Below are positions 57,983-64,000 of a stretch of 64,000 nucleotides of DNA, piece after piece. The DNA is from Chloroflexota bacterium (GTDB lineage Bacteria > Chloroflexota > Dehalococcoidia > Lucifugimonadales > UBA3495). Position numbers and translations under genes: made by a program. The first letter of the stretch is position 1. Each line of letters begins with the position of its first letter. Below the pieces are notes generated by a model that saw only the letters and a list, made by a program, of their open reading frames with translations, searched no databases and was not told the DNA's origin. The stretch lies in assembly GCA_026710825.1 (NCBI GenBank), contig JAPOQH010000098.1, positions 1-64,000 of the forward strand, written 5' to 3'.

Positions 57983-58426
57983 ATGACTCAACAAGCTATG
58001 CATGCGCGAATGGGAGGCTCCACTGGCGGGGACGAGGAACTGATCCCGGCCGGCGCAGTGACCTTTGGCCTGGTGTACCGAACCGACGTGGGCGCAATGA
58101 GCGACGAGGGCATCTGCATACACGTGTACGGCAACGATGTCGAAGGCGACGATAAGGAACTCCTGCGGTTCGACTGCTTCCGCATCGGCCCCCACTACCA
58201 CTACCGCAACAAGACCATCGACAAGAACGTCCGCCTGGAGCTCGACTTCACCGCCGAGGGCGATCCTCTGGCCTGGACCCTCGACAAGATCCAGAACCGC
58301 CTGCCCATCATGCTGCTGGGCTGCGAAGCCGAATCAACCGCTCGCGCCGTCGATCAGCGCGACGTTGACGCGGCCATCCCCCACATCGTCGCCTGGGCGG
58401 AAACCAAGACCCACAACCGCGGATAA
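57983..58426 (+). CDS. Conserved-looking hypothetical protein, 147 aa
   Basis: Strong AAGGAGGAATC before the ATG shows a well-translated gene. The product is soluble and acidic: AVTFGLVYRTDVGAMSDEGI, CIHVYGNDVEGDDKELLRFD, CFRIGPHYHYRNKTIDKN and LAWTLDKIQNRLPIMLLGCE. The HYHYR cluster and several acidic residues could bind a metal, but I do not recognise the family. It has its own candidate promoter and is convergent with the chromate transporter gene. Confidence 0.75.
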   Translation: MTQQAMHARMGGSTGGDEELIPAGAVTFGLVYRTDVGAMSDEGICIHVYGNDVEGDDKELLRFDCFRIGPHYHYRNKTIDKNVRLELDFTAEGDPLAWTLDKIQNRLPIMLLGCEAESTARAVDQRDVDAAIPHIVAWAETKTHNRG

Positions 58427-58590
58427 ATGGGCGCAGCGCGAAAACACGCGCGAAAACCAACAGCGGGTTCGGCTCACCCGGGCCGGACCCGTTTCTGTTG
58501 GTAAGGGCCGGCCGAGCCGTTTGCTCTGCACAAGCGGGGCAAAACCCATGACGCCATCCGCACCAGATTCAACGGAGCGGTACGTGGGTT

Positions 58591-59835
58591 TTACAACAGC
58601 CCCGCCCAACCGAAAATCCAGCCCAGCACGCCCGCGCCGATGATAACCAGTGGCGCTGGGGCTCGGAAAAACATCACCGACCCGAAGGCCGCCAGGGTGA
58701 TCACCGCTCCGCCGGCGCTGGGATCGGCCCGCTCCCACAGCAGGAACACCACGCCCACCACCAGGCCTATTGCGGTCGCATTGACTCCCGTCAGGGCTAT
58801 CCTCACCCACGGATACCGCCGCACCGTCTCCCAGAAGGGCAGCACCCCGAAGATGATCAGCACCCCCGGCAGGAATAGACCCACAAAGGCCAGCAAAAGC
58901 CCGGGCACGCCCCCGGCCACTGCCCCCAGGTAAGCGCTGAAGCTGAACAGCGGGCCGGGCAGGGCCAGCATCAGGGCCAACCCGTCCAGGAACTGCTGCT
59001 GCGTTACCCAGCCGGGTTCCACCACCTCGGCGCTGAGCATGGGCAATACCACCTGCCCGCCGCCAAAAATCAGCGACCCGGTGCGATAGAAAGATTCCAG
59101 GACTTGCAGCCATGGCCAGTCCAGCGCCAGCCGAGCCAGGATCAGCGCCCCCAGCAGTCCGATAAACACCACCAGCAGCAGGCCGCCGGCCACCCGCGAG
59201 ATTCCCAGGTTGTCCAAGGGAATGCTGCCTGATCGGTCGACCGCGTCGTGTCGTTGAGAGCGCAGGGCGACCGCCGTCACCATCCCTCCCAGGGCCAGCA
59301 CCACCGGAAATGCCCAGGGTTGACGCACCAGTATGGTCACCACCGCTCCCACGAGCATCAGGCCCATGGTCAGCCGTGTGTTGACCACCGCCACGCCCAG
59401 CCTCCAGGCCGCCACCGCCACCAATGCCACCGTGGCCGGCTGTACCCCGTCCAGCCACAACGGGCGCTCTCCCTCGTCCAGGAAAGTCGCCACACCCAGG
59501 CCGGCCAGGGCCATTATCGTCGCCGCCGGATACAGAAAGAGCAGAAACGCCAGCAGGCCGCCCAGTGGCCCTGCCCGGGCCGTGCCGACCGCCACCACCA
59601 TTTGAGTTGAGGTGGGGCCGGGCAGTCCCTGACCCAGGCCCAGCAGTTCCACAAACCGCTGTTCGTCCAGCCAGCGGCGCCGGGCGACAAAACGCTCCTG
59701 CAGCAGGGCGATATGCGCCTGCGGTCCCCCAAAAGCTATCCAACCCAGCGGCAGGAACGCCCAAGCCACCTCGGCCAGCCTGCGGGGCAGCGAGGGAATG
59801 TGCTCGGGACCACGGTGTTCAGCTATCTCTTCCAT
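58591..59835 (-). CDS. chrA: Chromate-transporter family protein (ChrA, CHR superfamily)
   Basis: A 414-aa inner-membrane protein with two homologous halves: AWAFLPLGWIAFGGPQAHIA with LLGLGQGLPGPTSTQMVVAV in the first half and SFYRTGSLIFGGGQVVLPML with LALMLALPGPLFSFSAYLGA in the second. These FGGPxAH/FGGGQVVLP and LPGP motifs define the CHR family, which exports chromate (or other oxyanions) with the proton gradient. Whether chromate is the real substrate here is unknown. Confidence 0.9.
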   Translation of the reverse strand: MEEIAEHRGPEHIPSLPRRLAEVAWAFLPLGWIAFGGPQAHIALLQERFVARRRWLDEQRFVELLGLGQGLPGPTSTQMVVAVGTARAGPLGGLLAFLLFLYPAATIMALAGLGVATFLDEGERPLWLDGVQPATVALVAVAAWRLGVAVVNTRLTMGLMLVGAVVTILVRQPWAFPVVLALGGMVTAVALRSQRHDAVDRSGSIPLDNLGISRVAGGLLLVVFIGLLGALILARLALDWPWLQVLESFYRTGSLIFGGGQVVLPMLSAEVVEPGWVTQQQFLDGLALMLALPGPLFSFSAYLGAVAGGVPGLLLAFVGLFLPGVLIIFGVLPFWETVRRYPWVRIALTGVNATAIGLVVGVVFLLWERADPSAGGAVITLAAFGSVMFFRAPAPLVIIGAGVLGWIFGWAGLL

Positions 59836-59906
59836 CCGTGCATCTTCCGGAGTCTCAGTGGTCGAGGTACAGGTTCATTGCTCACATTCTTGCCGTCGTC
59901 GGCCTG

Positions 59907-60749
59907 TCAGAAAAACGCGGTCGAAGCTCTCAGCAGCATCATGCATCCGGATCCGGTGAGCAAAATTCCCATGACCAAAAGCAACAGGTTGATGCTGATG
60001 CGGCCCGTGAATTTGGCGCCATAGTAGCTGCCCACAATGGCCGGCCCCAACAATATCACTAAGAGCGCCAGATCGGGGCGCGTGTGCAGCACATGTCCCA
60101 ACCACCCCAATGCGCCCATCGTCATTCCTATGAACAGATTGCTGCCCGCAGCGATGCGCGGGTCGACCCGCATCACCCTGATAATCAGCGGGAGCCTGAC
60201 CGAGCCCAGCACCAGCCCGATCGCGCCCGCCAACAATCCGACCACGAAGCTCGCGCCCGCTCCACCGATGGTTCGGGCCACTGTGAATTGGCCGACTGAT
60301 CCTTCCAACTGATCCTCGTGCGCCTGCTCCGAGCCGGAATCGCGCCGCCTCCGGTATGCCAGCAGGACCAGTTCAATGCCTTGCCACAGGATCAGCCCCC
60401 CGGCCAGCGCAATCAGAATATTGACCGGAGCCTGATTGCTGTAATAGCCGCCCAAAAACCCGGCGACAAACGCAGGCACGCCGATGATGGCGACCAGGCG
60501 CAATTTGACCCGACCGTCCCGGAAATGCCGGTAGCTGCCCGTAATTCCCACCACGCTGCTGACGAATATGTTCGCGCTGGCTGCGATCGGGAGCGGTACC
60601 CCCAGCATCAGCATCGCCGGCAGGCGCATGGTGCCCAGCGACAGGCCGATCAACCCGCCCAGCAGGCCGACGAGGAGCGACAGCGCCAGCAGCAGCCCCG
60701 CCAACCAGACCGCAAGGTCGGAAGGTATTCCGAGATCGGAGAGAAGCAT
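59907..60749 (-). CDS. TauE/SafE-family membrane permease
   Basis: A 280-aa protein with about eight helices and two repeats of the TauE pattern: LLGGLIGLSLGTMRLPAMLM with PIAASANIFVSSVVGITGSY, then LAGAIGLVLGSVRLPLIIRV with RIAAGSNLFIGMTMGALGWL. The family exports sulfite, sulfonates or other anions. The second basic/acidic loop RRRRDSGSEQAHEDQ lies in the cytoplasm. About 70 nt upstream of chrA on the same strand, so the two anion exporters may be co-expressed. Confidence 0.88.
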   Translation of the reverse strand: MLLSDLGIPSDLAVWLAGLLLALSLLVGLLGGLIGLSLGTMRLPAMLMLGVPLPIAASANIFVSSVVGITGSYRHFRDGRVKLRLVAIIGVPAFVAGFLGGYYSNQAPVNILIALAGGLILWQGIELVLLAYRRRRDSGSEQAHEDQLEGSVGQFTVARTIGGAGASFVVGLLAGAIGLVLGSVRLPLIIRVMRVDPRIAAGSNLFIGMTMGALGWLGHVLHTRPDLALLVILLGPAIVGSYYGAKFTGRISINLLLLVMGILLTGSGCMMLLRASTAFF

Positions 60750-60797
60750 TGTTCCGCTTCCCTACCTCGCCCGGACCTGTGCCGGACCGTGTGTCCG

Positions 60798-61850
60798 TCA
60801 GGGCTGGCCCACCGCCTCGGCGACCCCAACCTCTTCCATCAACTCGGTGATCTGCCGCCAGGTTTCGTCCTCAATGAATATGCCGTTCTCCCGACGCTGC
60901 AACTCGGTCCGGTACTCGATCTCTCCCGGATAGTAGACCTCGCTGAATCCGGGGGCCGGCGGCGACGTCTTCACGAACTCGGCGAACTCCGTCATTTCCT
61001 GCTTGAAGTCCTCCAGCGGCCGGAACTTGGACACATCGAACACCGCCAGGAAGCAGCCGTCGTTGTGCCGTGCCTGCGGGTCAATCCCGAAGCCCAGGCC
61101 GGTCAGCAGTCCGGAGAACATCTCGACCATGAACGACAGGCCGAACCCCTTGTGGCCCTGGTCCGCGCCCACCGGCAGAATCGCGCCTCCGGCCGAGTAG
61201 TCGTTGGGGTCGTTCGTCGGATTGCCGTCCTTGTCCACAATCCAGCCCGTCGGCACCTGTTCCCCTCGATTACGAGCCAGGCTGATCTTGCCGGCCGCCA
61301 CGGCGGAAGTCGCCATATCCAGCAACACCGGTCCCTGCAGGTTGCTCGGCACCCCGATGCAGATCGGGTTCGTCCCCAGCCGCCGCGCCCGGCCACCGAA
61401 CGGCGCCACCGCCTTGGGGCCCGCGCCGGAGTCGGCCGTCAACAGCGCGATCATCCCCTCTTGGGCGCAGATCGTCGGGTAGTCGCCCAGCCGACCGATG
61501 TGGCTCTGCCGTCGGACGGTGAACGCGGCGACGCCGCTCTGCTTGGCCTTGTCGATGGCCATCCGTGTCGCCTTCTCCGTTACCACGAAACCGAACCCCC
61601 AGTGCCCGTCCACCACGGCGGTCGTGGGAGTTTCGCTCAGCACCTCGAACGGAGCCCCGGGAACGATGTGCCCGCGGTCAATCCGCTCGCAGTACTCGGG
61701 AATGTGAATGCAGCCGTGCGAATCGTGCCCCACCAGGTTGGCTTTCACCTGGTGCGCGGCGACGATCTCGGCCTCTTCTGCAGGCGTGCCTTTGGCTTGA
61801 TAAATTGCGGACGCTGCCTTGTGCAAATATTCGGGCGTGAAGACTGGCAT
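60798..61850 (-). CDS. Malate/L-lactate (Ldh-family) NAD(P)-dependent dehydrogenase
   Basis: A 350-aa member of the LDH2/MDG family (not the classical Rossmann LDH): VAAHQVKANLVGHDSHGCIH followed by IPEYCERIDRGHI, FTVRRQSHIGRLGDYPTICA, FGGRARRLGTNPICIGVPS, LLDMATSAVAAGKISLARNR and HKGFGLSFMVEMFSGLLTG. The S-H-G and R..H..R residues of the active site are present. It oxidises a 2-hydroxy acid (malate, lactate, ureidoglycolate, sulfolactate are family substrates). Confidence 0.92.
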   Translation of the reverse strand: MPVFTPEYLHKAASAIYQAKGTPAEEAEIVAAHQVKANLVGHDSHGCIHIPEYCERIDRGHIVPGAPFEVLSETPTTAVVDGHWGFGFVVTEKATRMAIDKAKQSGVAAFTVRRQSHIGRLGDYPTICAQEGMIALLTADSGAGPKAVAPFGGRARRLGTNPICIGVPSNLQGPVLLDMATSAVAAGKISLARNRGEQVPTGWIVDKDGNPTNDPNDYSAGGAILPVGADQGHKGFGLSFMVEMFSGLLTGLGFGIDPQARHNDGCFLAVFDVSKFRPLEDFKQEMTEFAEFVKTSPPAPGFSEVYYPGEIEYRTELQRRENGIFIEDETWRQITELMEEVGVAEAVGQP

Positions 61851-62002
61851 TGCGGGCCTCCGTGTTTCGAGCAGATCGCTGGCGTTAATGCCGGAGATTG
61901 TAGCAGGTAATTGTGAATCGATGCGGTGATCCGTATGCGCTCAATTCGCGCCCTCCGCATGCTCGACCGAGCGGCGCTGCCCGGCACATCGTTACCTATC
62001 CG

Positions 62003-62407
62003 TCACAGCGCTTTCTCGAAGTAATGCCGGCTCGCCCCGCCTTCGTACCCTTCCGACACGCCGAACCTGCTGTACCCCGCCCTGACGTAGAACTCCGGCG
62101 CCTGAAATGACATGGTATTGACCACCGCCGAAACACACTCCAGTTCCCTGCCGCGCTCCTCCGCCCAGTCCAGCAGACGGCTGCCCAAACCCATGGACCG
62201 GTAATCCTCGTGCACCCAAAGCGTCCTGATATGCAGCTTGCCCCAGTAGGCAGCGGCCTCAATCCCACCGACCACGCGGCCCGATTCCAAGTAAACACCC
62301 CTGACTGGAATCACAGTCCGAACAACGCCAACCTCGGCGTTGTGCCCGTCCAGCCGGCGACCAATCTCCGCCGCCTGCTCATCCGTGGGGTTCGCCGAAA
62401 ATTCCAT
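62003..62407 (-). CDS. GNAT-family N-acetyltransferase
   Basis: A 134-aa GNAT: strand GGIEAAAYWGKLHIRTLWV, acetyl-CoA loop HEDYRSMGLGSRLLDWAEER (R/Q-x-x-G-x-G/A form), TMSFQAPEFYVRAGYSRFGV. Conserved end Y..F.KAL (RHYFEKAL). Substrate unknown. Confidence 0.88.
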   Translation of the reverse strand: MEFSANPTDEQAAEIGRRLDGHNAEVGVVRTVIPVRGVYLESGRVVGGIEAAAYWGKLHIRTLWVHEDYRSMGLGSRLLDWAEERGRELECVSAVVNTMSFQAPEFYVRAGYSRFGVSEGYEGGASRHYFEKAL

Positions 62408-62650
62408 ACCCGCCTCTGCTTCGTAGATTTGTGCCCTGCTCGCGGGTCCACCGCTTCAATCTTTAGCGGCCCACGCTCAATGGACGGAGGATTGTAGCAA
62501 CCCGATCCGCGCCATTCCCCATATGCCAACGGTACGCATGGACATGTCGACGCACTGGTACCGTCCCAAGACGCCCCCAATCGATTTGCCCACCCGCCGC
62601 CGCCCCTATAAACTGCCCGCACTACCAATTGCCATTTGGAGGGAACCCTG

Positions 62651-63685
62651 ATGAAAGCAATATACATAAACGAAACGGGAGGCACCGATGTCCTCACCCA
62701 CGGCGACCGCCCCGATCCCGAGATCGCCCCCGGCGAGGTCCTCATCCGCGTCGGCGGGAGCGCCCTGAACCACCTCGACCTCAACCTGCGCGCCGGCAAC
62801 TGCAGCCGTTTCCCCCACATCCTCGGTTGCGACCTGGCCGGTGAGGTCGTGCAGATCAGCCCCGACGCCGGCACCGACCTGAAAATCGGCGACCGCGTAC
62901 TGGTCGATAACCGCGTCAAGTGCGGCGGCATCAACCTGTGCGAGCACTGCGCCGCCGGCCATGACCAGTGGTGTACCCGTCAGCAGCGCATCGGCGTTGA
63001 CCTCGACGGCGGCCACGCCGAGTACGTCGTCGCCCCCGCCATCAACTCCTACACCATCCCCGACGAGATGTCGTTCGCGGAGGCAGCGGCCCTGCCTATC
63101 GCGCTCCACACCTCGTGGCACTGCCTAATCACCCAGGCCAAGCTGCAGCCGTGGGACGACGTCCTCGTCCAGGCCGCCGGCTCCGGCGTCGGCAGCATGG
63201 GCATCCAGATCGCCAAGATGATGGGCTGCCGCGTCATCACCACCGCCGGCAGCGACTGGAAGCTGGAGGAGGCAAAAAAGTGGGGCGCCGATGAGGTAAT
63301 CAACTACCGCGAGGTCGACAGCCTCAGCGCCCGCGTGCGCGAGTTGACCGACGGCCAGGGTGTCGATGTCGTGTTCGACTGTGTCGGCGCGGATGTTTGG
63401 CACGAGAACATGCTCTCCCTCAAGCACGAAGGACGCCTCGTGATCACCGGCGTGACCTCGGGCAGCCAGATACCCATGGACCTGTCGGTGCTGCACGGCC
63501 GCCCCCTCCACCTCATGGGCAGCGGCGGCCGCAGTCGGCGCACCATGGCCGACGCCATGAAGATGGTGAACCAGGGCGCCCTGCGCGGCGTCGTCGGCCG
63601 CACCTTCCCCCTTGAAGGCGTCGCTGAAGCCCATCAGGTCATGCACGACCGCGATTTCTACGGCAAGCTCGTCATCGAACACTGA
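62651..63685 (+). CDS. Zinc-type alcohol dehydrogenase/quinone oxidoreductase (MDR)
   Basis: A 344-aa medium-chain dehydrogenase: GEVLIRVGGSALNHLDLNLR, HILGCDLAGEVVQISPDAGT, structural-zinc type segment KCGGINLCEHCAAGHDQWC, then LIQAAGSGVGSMGIQIAKM-like Rossmann (VLVQAAGSGVGSMGIQIA) and GADEVINYREVDSLSARVRE. The catalytic-zinc Cys position reads N-H-L-D instead of C-x-D, so it is more likely a quinone-oxidoreductase-type enzyme. TTGGAGGGAACCCTG precedes the ATG at 62651. Confidence 0.9.
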   Translation: MKAIYINETGGTDVLTHGDRPDPEIAPGEVLIRVGGSALNHLDLNLRAGNCSRFPHILGCDLAGEVVQISPDAGTDLKIGDRVLVDNRVKCGGINLCEHCAAGHDQWCTRQQRIGVDLDGGHAEYVVAPAINSYTIPDEMSFAEAAALPIALHTSWHCLITQAKLQPWDDVLVQAAGSGVGSMGIQIAKMMGCRVITTAGSDWKLEEAKKWGADEVINYREVDSLSARVRELTDGQGVDVVFDCVGADVWHENMLSLKHEGRLVITGVTSGSQIPMDLSVLHGRPLHLMGSGGRSRRTMADAMKMVNQGALRGVVGRTFPLEGVAEAHQVMHDRDFYGKLVIEH

Positions 63686-63761
63686 ACAATCAACCGCAGG
63701 TGATACAATAACCCGCGCCAACACGGTCAAACTTACCTACATCCACGGAGGCAGTTCCGCT

Positions 63762-64000
63762 ATGAGAATCGCTCGCTACATCGCCCACGGCTCCGAGCAC
63801 CACGGCGTCGTTGACGGCGACAATGTGACCGCCATCGACGGCACCATTTTTGACGATCCGATCAAGCTGACCGACCACGTTCATGCCCTGTCCGACGTCA
63901 AGCTGCTCGCCCCGGTGGTACCCGGCAAAATCCTCGCCATGGGCCTGAACTACACCAGCCACGTCGGCGATCGTCCGGCCCCCGAGTACCCCATGATTTT
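63762..64000 (+). CDS. Fumarylacetoacetate hydrolase-family protein, N-terminal part (cut by window end)
   Basis: An ATG at 63762 with GGAGG 10 nt upstream opens a frame that runs to the window end (79 codons). It reads MRIARYIAHGSEHHGVVDGD, then VKLLAPVVPGKILAMGLNYT and SHVGDRPAPEYPMIF: the short N-terminal domain and the conserved P.KI...G.NY..H......P..P..F opening of FAH-family hydrolases/isomerases, which cleave or tautomerise beta-diketones in aromatic catabolism. Confidence 0.85.
   Translation, partial: MRIARYIAHGSEHHGVVDGDNVTAIDGTIFDDPIKLTDHVHALSDVKLLAPVVPGKILAMGLNYTSHVGDRPAPEYPMI

Overview
This is a GC-rich (by eye about 60-65%) bacterial chromosome segment with 1-2 nt gene overlaps, frequent GTG/TTG starts and strong GGAGG-type ribosome binding sites. 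The core genes (rpsB-tsf-pyrH-frr-uppS-cdsA-dxr-rseP, purQ/purL, serS, lysS, tRNA-Leu), the short EF-Ts, and the many catabolic and oxidoreductase families (luciferase-like monooxygenase, SDR, cyclase, HpaB-type, Ldh-type, MDR, amidohydrolase, hydantoinase/carbamoylase) suggest an uncultured Chloroflexota of Dehalococcoidia/SAR202 type. That placement is inference from gene content, not proven.

Layout. 1-2.5 kb: NarL-type two-component system. 2.5-8.4 kb: accessory, lower-GC region with a tyrosine recombinase whose nucleophile position reads Cys, orphan genes, a decayed insertion sequence sitting in an older IS3 remnant, and membrane/orphan genes; it ends at tRNA-Leu(CAA). 8.6-13 kb: yqeY-purQ-(EamA transporter)-purL. 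13-20 kb: NYN-domain protein with an operator-like promoter, a two-gene membrane unit resembling fenitrothion hydrolase FedA/FedB, SDR, SlyD-like FKBP, flavin monooxygenase, small HTH protein. 20-28.7 kb: cupin, enoyl-CoA hydratase, and the conserved translation/envelope/isoprenoid cluster on the minus strand, with a good sigma70-type promoter before rpsB. 28.9-45 kb: catabolic and orphan genes (amidohydrolase, NucS-like nuclease, cyclase, retropepsin-like protein, TenA, CoxG, carbamoylase, ABC exporter, DAO oxidase, HEPN-like, HNH, MOSC, HpaB, ACT, histidine decarboxylase, alpha/beta hydrolase). 45-56 kb: Swt1-HEPN/TPR protein, a split ThDP decarboxylase, and a long minus-strand run lysS-uma2-serS-deacetylase-nitrile hydratase betaN-betaC-two alanine-racemase-fold proteins-nitrile hydratase alpha. 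56-64 kb: YIP1, 5-formyl-THF cyclo-ligase, unknown, ChrA, TauE, Ldh, GNAT, MDR dehydrogenase and the start of a fumarylacetoacetate hydrolase family gene.

Most interesting. The 48.1-52.6 kb block encodes a three-piece Co-type nitrile hydratase/thiocyanate-hydrolase-like enzyme (alpha with CTLCSC claw; beta split in two overlapping genes) with two paralogous fold-III PLP enzymes lying between its subunit genes. One paralog keeps the PLP lysine motif (SKNHK); the other has VSCHG at that place and so lacks the lysine. This looks like a dedicated, undescribed small-molecule pathway, possibly with a pseudoenzyme partner. Other points worth a look are the Cys-for-Tyr recombinase, the NYN gene with no canonical start before its conserved N-terminus, a duplicated initiation region creating a 7-codon leader ORF before histidine decarboxylase, and a seven-cysteine insertion in the FedB-like membrane protein.
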